Assembly (NCBI GenBank): GCA_021162125.1
Contig: JAGGZG010000336.1
Span: 1-5,875 of the forward strand
DNA: 5,875 nt
Direction: 5' to 3'
Source: Anaerolineae bacterium
Lineage (GTDB): Bacteria > Chloroflexota > Anaerolineae > JACIWR01
The position numbers were made by a program, and so were the translations under genes. Positions 1 to 5,790 of this stretch are shown here, one piece after another. The notes under the pieces were generated by a model. The model saw only the letters and a program-made list of their open reading frames with translations. It ran no database searches and was not told the DNA's origin. Every line of letters starts with the position of its first letter. Positions within the stretch are counted from its first letter, which is position 1.

Positions 1-13
1 ATTCGGACTTATC

Positions 14-20
14 GGAGGAG
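14..20 (+). promoter_or_regulatory. Ribosome binding site for the ATPase gene
   Basis: GGAGGAG ends three bases before the GTG at 24. It supports the GTG as the true start even though the frame has no stop codon between the window edge and this codon. No stop codon in any plus-strand frame occurs within bases 1-23, so any upstream gene either ends before the window or overlaps this start. Confidence 0.75.
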
Positions 21-23
21 AAC

Positions 24-1124
24 GTGGCAGAGGTCAAAGTTGAGAACGTCTCGGTGCGGTTTGGCCGCAACGTAGTACTGAGGGACATCAGTTTCCAGGT
101 AGCTGATGGGGAGCTGTGCGTCATCGTGGGGCCGTCTGGATGTGGGAAGACCGTCTTGCTCAGGACGGTGGCCGGCCTGACCAAGCCATTGAAGGGCCAC
201 GTCTACTTTGACGGCAAGTTGATGGACAACGTAGCGCCCAGCGATCGTGACGTGGCGATGTGTTTCCAGACCTACGCCCTCTATCCATACATGACCGTAC
301 GGCAGAACTGGGAGTTCCCGCTGCGGGCAGTCAACCTCGCGGAGGAACAGATTCAGCAGCGGGTGGAGCAGGTCATGGCCTTGACGCACATGGAACCTTT
401 GATGGAGCGTTATCCCAGAGAACTTTCCGGCGGGCAGCAGCAGCGCGTGGCCCTGGGCCGGGCGCTGGTGCGTCGCCCCCGCGTCTTCCTGCTCGATGAA
501 CCATTCGGCAACCTGGACGCGAAACTGCGCGTCGAGTTACGGGCTACGGTGAAGAGGTTGCAGATGGATCTGGGTATCACCACCCTGCACATCACACACG
601 ACCAGGTTGAGGCCCAGGCCATGGGCGACAGAATAGTCGTCATGGACATGGGCACCATCCAGCAGGTGGGCACGCCAGAGGAAATATACGAGCAGCCGGT
701 CAATTTGTTTGTCGCCGGTTTCATAGGCACGCCACGGATGAATTTCATCCCCTGTGAACTCAAGCGTGATGCGGGACAGCTCTTCTTTGTCCATCCCGCT
801 TTTACTCTGCCGGTGCCTCCGCATCGGGTAGCTGCCATTGAGGCAGGTACAACTGATAAGAATATCGTTTTGGGCATTCGCCCGGAGAATATATCCATTA
901 CCGCCTCGCCGGTGCCCGGCTCGGTCCCAACTGAGGTCTATGTGCTGGAACCGCAGAGCAACGAACTCATCGTGGACCTGGCCCTTGGCGATGTGATCCT
1001 GAAATCGCGTGCCGACCGGGATGAGATCGGGTTCGAGCCGCAGCTTAACCAGACAGTTCACGCCAGGTTCGACGACGACCTCATTCACGTTTTCGACCGC
1101 GCATCCCAGCGACGAATCGTCTGA
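24..1124 (+). CDS. ABC transporter ATP-binding protein, MalK/UgpC (CUT1) type
   Basis: This is the cytoplasmic ATPase that powers a sugar-type ABC importer. The 366-residue protein has the full set of ABC motifs: Walker A GPSGCGKT at 36-43, Q-loop Q82 in FQTYALYP, signature LSGGQQQR at 134-141, Walker B VFLLDEP at 154-160 with catalytic E159, D-loop NLDA at 163-166 and switch histidine H192 in THDQVEA. The region after about residue 235 matches the C-terminal TOBE/MOBE domain of MalK-like ATPases (FVAGFIGTPRMNF, then LGIRPENIS). The length is normal for MalK/UgpC. Walker A has Thr-Val where family members usually have Ser-Thr, which keeps the essential Lys-Thr pair. The reading frame stays open to the left edge of the window, but the GTG at 24 is chosen because GGAGGAG lies just before it and the resulting N-terminus (AEVKVENVSVRFG) is where this family begins. 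No permease gene is in the window; permeases probably lie upstream. The family assignment is firm, the transported solute unknown. Confidence 0.95.
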   Translation: MAEVKVENVSVRFGRNVVLRDISFQVADGELCVIVGPSGCGKTVLLRTVAGLTKPLKGHVYFDGKLMDNVAPSDRDVAMCFQTYALYPYMTVRQNWEFPLRAVNLAEEQIQQRVEQVMALTHMEPLMERYPRELSGGQQQRVALGRALVRRPRVFLLDEPFGNLDAKLRVELRATVKRLQMDLGITTLHITHDQVEAQAMGDRIVVMDMGTIQQVGTPEEIYEQPVNLFVAGFIGTPRMNFIPCELKRDAGQLFFVHPAFTLPVPPHRVAAIEAGTTDKNIVLGIRPENISITASPVPGSVPTEVYVLEPQSNELIVDLALGDVILKSRADRDEIGFEPQLNQTVHARFDDDLIHVFDRASQRRIV

Positions 1125-1136
1125 AGCATTATCCTG

Positions 1137-1157
1137 CTCAAATCCAGGTGATTTGGG
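1137..1157 (+). other. Weak hairpin just after the ATPase gene
   Basis: CTCAAATC (1137-1144) can pair with GATTTGGG (1150-1157), giving an 8-bp stem with one T-G wobble and a 5-base loop (CAGGT). It starts 13 bases after the ATPase stop codon. No T-run follows, so it does not look like a classical intrinsic terminator; it could slow RNA decay or be chance. Confidence 0.3.
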
Positions 1158-1184
1158 AAGGTGGGAAAAAGAGTCTGCCTTGCT

Positions 1185-1215
1185 TTGACATTGTGCGGAA
1201 AGGAGGGATGTCTAT
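1185..1215 (+). promoter_or_regulatory. Possible promoter for the binding-protein gene
   Basis: A perfect TTGACA lies at 1185-1190, in the 173-base gap before the binding-protein gene. No good -10 box follows at the ideal distance. The nearest candidates, ATGTCT at 1208-1213 and GTCTAT at 1210-1215, are weak matches to TATAAT at spacings of 17 and 19. A separate start for the binding-protein transcript is plausible because the gap is much larger than the 45 bases between the last two genes, but the evidence is mostly one hexamer. Confidence 0.25.
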
Positions 1216-1261
1216 CGCTAACGAATGAGCTACTCGATCCGCCGGGCCGAAGAGTCCGTGT

Positions 1262-1274
1262 TGCTGAATCAGCA
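1262..1274. promoter_or_regulatory. 13-base perfect palindrome before the binding-protein gene
   Basis: TGCTGA-A-TCAGCA is a perfect inverted repeat around one central base, ending 8 bases before the ribosome binding site AAGGAGG at 1283-1289. It could be an operator half-site pair. As RNA it could form a small stem (TGCTG/CAGCA with an AAT loop) followed by TTTT at 1275-1278. An alternative pairing, TTGCT (1261-1265) with AGCAA (1280-1284), would reach into the ribosome binding site. Function is inferred only from symmetry and position. Confidence 0.3.
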
Positions 1275-1282
1275 TTTTAAGC

Positions 1283-1289
1283 AAGGAGG
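1283..1289 (+). promoter_or_regulatory. Strong ribosome binding site for the binding-protein gene
   Basis: AAGGAGG is a near-complete anti-16S match placed 8 bases before the ATG at 1298. It fixes this ATG as the start and predicts strong translation, as expected for a binding protein that is usually made in excess of its transporter. Confidence 0.8.
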
Positions 1290-1297
1290 AGTAAGAA

Positions 1298-2806
1298 ATG
1301 CACACCAAGAAAGTATCTGTGTTGTCAGTCTTCGTCGTGGTGGCCATGGTGATGGTCAGTTGTGCTACCCCAACGCCGGAGAAGGTGGTGGTTACCCAGC
1401 CGCCCGTCGAAGTGACTCGCATCGTTGAGGGCACGCCGGAGGTCGTCGTCGTCACCGCCACCCCTGAGCCGGTTGAGGAAGAGGTCACGCTCCGTATCCT
1501 GAGCCTGGCTTGGCCGCAGACGCCAGTGGAGCAGGAGCTCGCCGACAAATACTTTACCCCTAAAACGGGTATCAAGGTGGAGATCACCGGCCCACCGTAT
1601 GAGTTCGTCGAGTCGAAAGTCCGCGAGATCTGCGCCTCACAGAGCTCAGAGTACGACCTCTTCGAGTACGACAGCCAGTGGTACGGCGGCGCGATCATGA
1701 ACGGCTGCTTCGAACCGCTGGATTCTTACTTCGAAAAGGATGGGCTTGACTACGATTCCATGTTCGTCCAGCCGTACGCCACCTACAATGGTCGCTGGCC
1801 GATCCCTGTCGGTGTGCTGACCGGCGAAAAGGATTGGCAGGACTACACCGACGTGCCGCTCTACTTTATCCCCTGGACCATCGGCACGATGATCTTGAGC
1901 TACCAGCCGGAGCTCTTCGTCGAGGCTGGCATCGTGGACGAAGATGGAAATGCAAAGCCGCCGGACACCTGGGAGGAGATGCTTGATGACGCTAAGAAGC
2001 TGACGGTTGACACTGACGGCGACGGCTCCATTGACCGCTATGGCTTGGGCTGGTATGCCTGCCGCATCAGCGATGGTGTCACCCAGCAGTGGTTGCCCTT
2101 CCACGTCTCCTACGGTGCTAAGTTCTGGGATGAGGACACCTGGCAGGTCGAGGGCATCATCAACTCACCTGAGGCCGTCCAGGGCTGCGAGATGTTCACC
2201 CGCTTTTACAAAGAGGGCGTGGTGGACCCCGCCACGGCCACCTGGTTCGTGAGCGAGATCCTCGGCGCTGCCTTCACGGACAAGTTCGCCATGTCCTTCA
2301 CCTGGGTCAGCTTTGCTGGCGCTTACGACGACCCCTCGGTCTCCGAAACCGCCGGCAAGTGGGCTTACGCCCCCTTCCCCGGTCACAAGATGCCCGATGG
2401 CACCATCAAGCGCGCCGCCACCTACGGCTCGCAGGGTATGGGCATCAACGCCTTCTCGAAGCAAAAGGAGGCTGCCTGGGAGTACATGAAGTGGTACATG
2501 TCGAAGGACGTCCAGAAGATGCTGGTGGACGACAAGCGGGCCGGGTTCGCCTCCGCCCGCGTGGACTTGCTGGACTACCAGTTGGTGCCCGGCACCGCCA
2601 AGTGGGCCTCGCTGACCAGCATCATCAATGGCTATGGCTACGACGTCTGGACCTATCCCGAGTACGCCCAGTTGCTCGACATCCAGCAGAACTACATGAA
2701 CCTGGCCTACATCGGGCAGATCGGTTGTAAAGAGGCTCTGGACCAGATCGCGACGCTGCAGCAGCGCATCCTGGATACCAGCCCCAACAACCCCAAGAAC
2801 AAGTAG
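1298..2806 (+). CDS. Extracellular solute-binding lipoprotein, family 1 (sugar-type ABC importer)
   Basis: This is a membrane-anchored receptor that captures a solute outside the cell and delivers it to an ABC importer, probably the one served by the ATPase at 24-1124. The 502-residue protein begins with a lipoprotein signal: basic MHTKK, a hydrophobic stretch at about 6-20, then lipobox MVSC with C22 as the lipid-modified residue. A low-complexity Thr/Pro/Val/Glu linker follows to about residue 62, then the mature domain (VTLRILSLAWP). Family 1 features include DLFEYDSQW and EPLDSYF in the first lobe, the calcium-loop-like DTDGDGSIDRYG at 238-249, and near the C-terminus GSQGMGINAFSKQKEAAWEYMKW, typical of SBP_bac_1/SBP_bac_8 proteins. 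The fold and role are clear; the ligand is not. Family 1 proteins usually bind sugars or glycerol phosphates, but the downstream MttB-like gene leaves a methylated amine or unusual sugar possible. No permease gene lies beside it in the window. Confidence 0.92.
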   Translation: MHTKKVSVLSVFVVVAMVMVSCATPTPEKVVVTQPPVEVTRIVEGTPEVVVVTATPEPVEEEVTLRILSLAWPQTPVEQELADKYFTPKTGIKVEITGPPYEFVESKVREICASQSSEYDLFEYDSQWYGGAIMNGCFEPLDSYFEKDGLDYDSMFVQPYATYNGRWPIPVGVLTGEKDWQDYTDVPLYFIPWTIGTMILSYQPELFVEAGIVDEDGNAKPPDTWEEMLDDAKKLTVDTDGDGSIDRYGLGWYACRISDGVTQQWLPFHVSYGAKFWDEDTWQVEGIINSPEAVQGCEMFTRFYKEGVVDPATATWFVSEILGAAFTDKFAMSFTWVSFAGAYDDPSVSETAGKWAYAPFPGHKMPDGTIKRAATYGSQGMGINAFSKQKEAAWEYMKWYMSKDVQKMLVDDKRAGFASARVDLLDYQLVPGTAKWASLTSIINGYGYDVWTYPEYAQLLDIQQNYMNLAYIGQIGCKEALDQIATLQQRILDTSPNNPKNK

Positions 2807-2811
2807 GGATC

Positions 2812-2844
2812 AGCAACCGGGTTTTTCCTAAAAACCCGGTTGCT
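2812..2844. repeat. Perfect 15-bp palindromic hairpin after the binding-protein gene
   Basis: AGCAACCGGGTTTTT (2812-2826) is exactly complementary to AAAAACCCGGTTGCT (2830-2844), with only a 3-base loop (CCT). It starts 5 bases after the binding-protein stop codon. No T-run follows, so it is not a textbook terminator. Its perfect symmetry and position resemble dispersed intergenic palindromes (REP-like) that protect the 3' end of an upstream message. The second hairpin starts 6 bases later. The structure is seen directly; the role is inferred. Confidence 0.65.
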
Positions 2845-2850
2845 CCACAA

Positions 2851-2896
2851 AGGTAGACAGGGGGCACTCTTCCCCTGTCTACCTGGCTTCCTTTTT
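2851..2896 (+). terminator. Second strong hairpin with a delayed T-run; possible attenuator or partial terminator
   Basis: AGGTAGACAGGGG (2851-2863) pairs perfectly with CCCCTGTCTACCT (2872-2884), a 13-bp stem with an 8-base loop. A TTTTT run lies at 2892-2896, 7 bases beyond the stem, further than in efficient intrinsic terminators. Because the next gene follows directly on the same strand, partial termination or 3'-end stabilisation is more likely than full termination. This would let the binding protein be made in excess over the two enzymes downstream. Confidence 0.45.
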
Positions 2897-2906
2897 GCGA
2901 AAGGAG
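2888..2906 (+). promoter_or_regulatory. Ribosome binding site of the oxidoreductase gene, inside a small hairpin
   Basis: AAAGGAG at 2900-2906 is a good ribosome binding site 7 bases before the ATG at 2914 and supports that start. TTCCTTT (2888-2894) can pair with the same AAAGGAG around a TTGCG loop, with six Watson-Crick pairs and one wobble. The site could therefore be partly masked, lowering translation of the oxidoreductase relative to the binding protein. The pairing is visible; an effect on translation is inference. Confidence 0.45.
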
Positions 2907-2913
2907 ACCTAGA

Positions 2914-4011
2914 ATGGCCAATAAAGGCAAGGTCAAGGTTGGGATCATTGGTTCGCAGTTCGAAGCGGACATTCACGCCGCTTCGTTTCAGATCATGCCA
3001 GAAGAGGCCGAGGTCGTCGCTGTCGCCTCGCCAACGCCAGGCCATCCTGAGGAACTGGCCAGGCGATATGGTATCCCCCGTGTCTTCCACGACTATCGTG
3101 AGATGCTCAAAGAAAAAGACATCGAGATGGTCACCATCGCTGCTCCCAATTACCTGCACGCCCAGATGACCAAGGACATAGCTAATGCGGGCAAGCACGT
3201 GGTGTGCGAAAAGCCACTGTGCATGACCCTGGAAGAAGCGGACGAGATGATTGATGTCTGTAAAAGACAGGGCGTGCTACTCATGTACGCCGAGGAACTG
3301 TTCTTCACTCCCAAATACGTCAAGGCTAAGGAGATGGCCGACCAGGGCGCTTTCGGCAAAATTTACCTGGTGAAGCAGAGCGAGAAGCACTTCGGCCCTC
3401 ACTCCCCGTGGTTTTGGAACGTGGAAAAGTCCGGCGGCGGTGTTTTCATGGACATGGGCTGCCACGGCATCGCCTTCTGCTATTGGTTCCTGGACCGCCC
3501 GGCTATCAAGTCCGTCCTGTGCCAGATGGGCACCTATGTGCATGGCGATAAGACCAAAGGCGAGGACAACAGCATCTGCATCATCGAGTTCGAGGACGAC
3601 GCTGTCGGCCTGGTCGAGGATAGCTGGGCGCGGCGCGGCGGCATGGACGACCGTATCGAGGTCTACGGTGAGGGCGGCGTTACCTATGCCAACCTGCACA
3701 TGGGCAATGCCCTGCCGACGTTCAGCGAGTACGGCTACGGCTATGCCGTGGAGAAAGCCCCCAGCACTAAGGGGTGGAGCTATCCCGTTTTCGAGGAGCT
3801 GTGGAACTACGGTTTCCCCCAGGAGATGCGGCACTTCGCGCGCTGCGTGCGGGGTAAGGAGGAGCCTATCGCCACCGGTGAGGATGGCCGGGTGGTGATG
3901 GAAGTGCTCTACGCCGGTTATAAGTCGGCACGCACTGGCTGCAAAGTGGAACTGCCCTTCCGCCCTCAGGGGGTGAAGAGACCCATTGATCTGTGGCTCG
4001 GTGCGCATTAA
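2914..4011 (+). CDS. Gfo/Idh/MocA-family NAD(P)-dependent oxidoreductase
   Basis: This is a cytoplasmic dehydrogenase or reductase of the family that includes glucose-fructose oxidoreductase and inositol dehydrogenases, most of which oxidise sugars or cyclitols. The 365 residues show an N-terminal Rossmann domain (VKVGIIGSQFEADIHA at 7-22) and the family's EKP motif at 99-101, with K100 the expected catalytic lysine. GGGVFMDMGCHG at 174-185 carries D180 and H184, matching the family's Asp-xxx-His pair. The length is normal. Two things are odd. The dinucleotide loop reads GSQFEA instead of GxGxxG, so two glycines are replaced. The end of the second beta strand (VVAVASPTP at 34-42) has no acidic residue to favour NAD, so cofactor choice is open. 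It sits between a transporter binding protein and an MttB-like enzyme, 45 bases before the latter, so it most likely processes the imported solute or its demethylated product. Substrate unknown. Confidence 0.9.
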   Translation: MANKGKVKVGIIGSQFEADIHAASFQIMPEEAEVVAVASPTPGHPEELARRYGIPRVFHDYREMLKEKDIEMVTIAAPNYLHAQMTKDIANAGKHVVCEKPLCMTLEEADEMIDVCKRQGVLLMYAEELFFTPKYVKAKEMADQGAFGKIYLVKQSEKHFGPHSPWFWNVEKSGGGVFMDMGCHGIAFCYWFLDRPAIKSVLCQMGTYVHGDKTKGEDNSICIIEFEDDAVGLVEDSWARRGGMDDRIEVYGEGGVTYANLHMGNALPTFSEYGYGYAVEKAPSTKGWSYPVFEELWNYGFPQEMRHFARCVRGKEEPIATGEDGRVVMEVLYAGYKSARTGCKVELPFRPQGVKRPIDLWLGAH

Positions 4012-4044
4012 AGAGCCTATCCTGAGAGAAATAGCGATGAAATC

Positions 4045-4053
4045 GAAAGGTGA
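4045..4053 (+). promoter_or_regulatory. Ribosome binding site for the MttB-like gene
   Basis: GAAAGGTGA ends 3 bases before the ATG at 4057. It is a moderate match (AAGG plus G) and the only such motif in the 45-base gap after the oxidoreductase stop codon. No separate promoter or terminator is visible there, so the last two genes are probably co-transcribed. Confidence 0.55.
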
Positions 4054-4056
4054 CCC

Positions 4057-5493
4057 ATGCCCAGCATTCTGACTGCGCTGACTCAACGGGAGATCGAAGC
4101 CGTCCATCACACCTCGCTGGCCATCCTCCGCGATGTAGGCGTGAGCCTGCCCAATAGGGAGGCGCTGGATGCCCTGGCCGGGGCCGGCGCTGACGTGAAC
4201 TTCAACCACCAGATTGCCCGTATCCCGGAGCGCCTGGTGGTTGAATCCCTCGAACAGGCGGGCAAGCAGTACATTCTCCACGGTCGTGATCCCGAGCGGA
4301 CTGCCCGCTTTGGATACGGCGATTTTGTTCTGGTCTCCAGCCCGGGCCAGTTTGCCTGGGTGGACAAGGATGGGGGTGAACGGCGACAGCCTACCCAGGA
4401 GGACACGCGCGCCGGGATCCGCGTCAGCGACGCGCTGGAACACATTGACATCGTCGGCGCGATGGCCATGGCCCTGGACGTCCCCGCCGAGTACCGTGAC
4501 GTGTGGATGGCCGCCGAGCTGGTCAAAGGCTCGACCAAGCCTACCCACGTGTGGGTGGCGAACGGCCGGTCACTGGAGTACATCCTGCGCATCTACGAGG
4601 CGGTGACCGGCGGACGCCAGGCCCACCGTCAGCGCCCGATGATCGCCGCTTTCATTGAGCCCATCAGCCCACTCCGCTTTCCGGAGACTGGACTGGAGAT
4701 TCTCATCACCTGCGCCCGATACGGCCTGCCTATCGGTTTTGGGCCGATGGTCCAGGCCGGGGCCACCGGCCCGGCAACCCTGGCCGGCACGCTGGCTTTG
4801 GAGAATGCCGAGATATTGGCTGGAATCGTCCTGGCCCAGACCTTTGGGCCGGGCGTGCCGGTGTGCTACGGCGGCATCCCACACATCATGGACATGCGCT
4901 CCTCACAGATTAGCTTCGGCTCGCCAGAACAGGGGTTGATGGCCGTGGCCATGACGCAGATGGCCCATTACTACGGTTTGCCGGTGTACGTCAACGTCGG
5001 CCTCTCGGATAGCAAGCGGGTGGACGTCCAGTCCGGCCTGGAGCGGGGGATGACCCTATTGATGGGCGCGCTGGCCGAGGCTGACACCTTCGGACACATG
5101 GGTATTCTGGGTGCCGATCAGGCGGGCAGCCTGGAACAGCTCATCGTGGATAACGAGATGGCGGCTTACGTCAAGCGCATCCTGCGTGGCTTTGAGGTAA
5201 ACGAGGATACCCTGGCCCTGGACGTGATTCGAAAAGTGGGTATCGGCGGCAACTTCCTGGGCGAGGTGCACACCCGTAAGCATTTCCGCCGGGAACTGTG
5301 GTTCCCCACCACCTTCGACCGGCGGCGCTGGGATGAATGGTGGGCCGAGGGGGCACGAACGATGGCCGACTGGGCTCACGAACGCAAAGCTCAAATTCTG
5401 GCCGAACACCATCCCCCCGCTCCAGAGCCCGACCTGGTCCGCGAGATTGACGGCATCGTCGCTGCCGCCCGGCGCGATCTGCTGGGAGCCTGA
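4057..5493 (+). CDS. Trimethylamine methyltransferase (MttB) superfamily protein, non-pyrrolysine type
   Basis: Members of this superfamily move a methyl group from a methylated amine to the cobalt of a small corrinoid protein. MttB uses trimethylamine; non-pyrrolysine relatives such as MtgB act on quaternary amines, for example glycine betaine. The 478 residues match the family throughout: LTQREIEAVHHTSLAILRDVGV near the N-terminus, GPMVQAGATGPATLAGTLAL at 229-248, GSPEQGL at 288-294, GLPVYVNVGLSDSK at 307-320, LEQLIVDNE at 359-367 and DTLALDVIRKVGIGGNFLG at 384-402, then HTRKHFRREL at 405-414. By recalled alignment with Methanosarcina MttB, the pyrrolysine site (before SDAK) corresponds to L316, encoded by CTC at 5002-5004, and there is no in-frame TAG. 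It therefore belongs to the large group lacking pyrrolysine, whose substrates are mostly unknown. No corrinoid protein gene follows in the window. The gene ends in tandem stops, TGA then TAG. Family certain, reaction inferred. Confidence 0.9.
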   Translation: MPSILTALTQREIEAVHHTSLAILRDVGVSLPNREALDALAGAGADVNFNHQIARIPERLVVESLEQAGKQYILHGRDPERTARFGYGDFVLVSSPGQFAWVDKDGGERRQPTQEDTRAGIRVSDALEHIDIVGAMAMALDVPAEYRDVWMAAELVKGSTKPTHVWVANGRSLEYILRIYEAVTGGRQAHRQRPMIAAFIEPISPLRFPETGLEILITCARYGLPIGFGPMVQAGATGPATLAGTLALENAEILAGIVLAQTFGPGVPVCYGGIPHIMDMRSSQISFGSPEQGLMAVAMTQMAHYYGLPVYVNVGLSDSKRVDVQSGLERGMTLLMGALAEADTFGHMGILGADQAGSLEQLIVDNEMAAYVKRILRGFEVNEDTLALDVIRKVGIGGNFLGEVHTRKHFRRELWFPTTFDRRRWDEWWAEGARTMADWAHERKAQILAEHHPPAPEPDLVREIDGIVAAARRDLLGA

Positions 5494-5531
5494 TAGGGAG
5501 CATCTGGCGTGAAGTCCCCGTCGTTAGGAGG

Positions 5532-5550
5532 GTTCAGGGGAGGACAGGCT
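5532..5550 (-). repeat. Inverted partial copy of the 52-base repeat
   Basis: GGGGAGGACAGGCT (5537-5550) is the exact reverse complement of AGCCTGTCCTCCCC, found in both direct repeats (5630-5643 and 5722-5735). The preceding GTTC (5532-5535) matches the next part of the inverted repeat if a short deletion is allowed. This looks like a decayed third copy in the opposite orientation, beginning 39 bases after the MttB-like stop codon. Confidence 0.6.
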
Positions 5551-5614
5551 ATAAGTGAGCCTTAAGAATTTCAATGCCTGCTCTTCAGATTTTGGCTACC
5601 TGTCTGCCCTTGAA

Positions 5615-5666
5615 CGCTCGCAGGGGGGAAGCCTGTCCTCCCCCCGTGGAACGGGGGGAGCTAGAG
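5615..5666 (+). repeat. Direct repeat copy 1 (52 bases)
   Basis: This copy matches 5707-5758 at 50 of 52 positions; the differences are T5618/G5710 and G5646/C5738. It contains a GGGGGG run, AAGCCTGTCCT, and a perfect 9-bp hairpin, CTCCCCCCG (5638-5646) with CGGGGGGAG (5652-5660) around TGGAA. A TTTTT run at 5675-5679 is too far from the stem for a good terminator. It is likely one copy of a dispersed intergenic repeat; that it is dispersed is an inference. Confidence 0.8.
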
Positions 5667-5693
5667 GGGGCGACTTTTTCTCCCCCCCTCAGT

Positions 5694-5719
5694 CCCCCGC
5701 GCGCTTCGCGCGCAGGGGG
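5694..5719. other. GC-rich hairpin with a single bulge between the repeats
   Basis: CCCCCGCGCGC (5694-5704) pairs with GCGCGC (5708-5713) and, after one unpaired A at 5714, with GGGGG (5715-5719). The loop is TTC. The right arm is part of repeat copy 2, so the hairpin probably belongs to the repeat unit. Copy 1 has lost the matching left arm. Confidence 0.6.
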
Positions 5720-5758
5720 GAAGCCTGTCCTCCCCCCCTGGAACGGGGGGAGCTAGAG
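5707..5758 (+). repeat. Direct repeat copy 2 (52 bases)
   Basis: This is the second copy of the repeat at 5615-5666, offset by 92 bases. The G-to-C difference at 5738 breaks one pair of the internal hairpin, leaving 8 pairs: CTCCCCCC (5730-5737) with GGGGGGAG (5745-5752). A T6 run at 5773-5778 lies 20 bases beyond the stem. Confidence 0.8.
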
Positions 5759-5790
5759 TTCACAAGTGTAGGTTTTTTCAAGGGCCTGCT

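Noticed and set aside
1208..1228. Possible six-codon leader peptide (MSIANE) after AAAGGAGG, with its stop overlapping another ATG
   Set aside because: The ribosome-binding motif ends only one or two bases before the ATG, which is too close for normal initiation. The peptide has no attenuation-like codon run, and the overlapping frame (1225-1428) runs into the lipoprotein gene out of frame.
3277..4548. Long minus-strand open frame of 423 codons opposite the oxidoreductase and MttB-like genes
   Set aside because: It lies antisense to two genes with clear family motifs, spans the gap between them, and its translation shows no recognisable domain. High GC content and the codon bias of the plus-strand genes explain such open frames.
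5119..5121. Q355 CAG codon, one base from amber, considered as the former pyrrolysine site of the MttB-like protein
   Set aside because: Alignment with the remembered MttB sequence puts the pyrrolysine before the SDAK segment, matching L316 here. The GILGADQ segment aligns with a different, downstream part of MttB.
5615..5758. Direct repeats as a possible CRISPR array
   Set aside because: There are only two full copies with one spacer, the spacer itself carries parts of the same element, and no cas gene is in the window.
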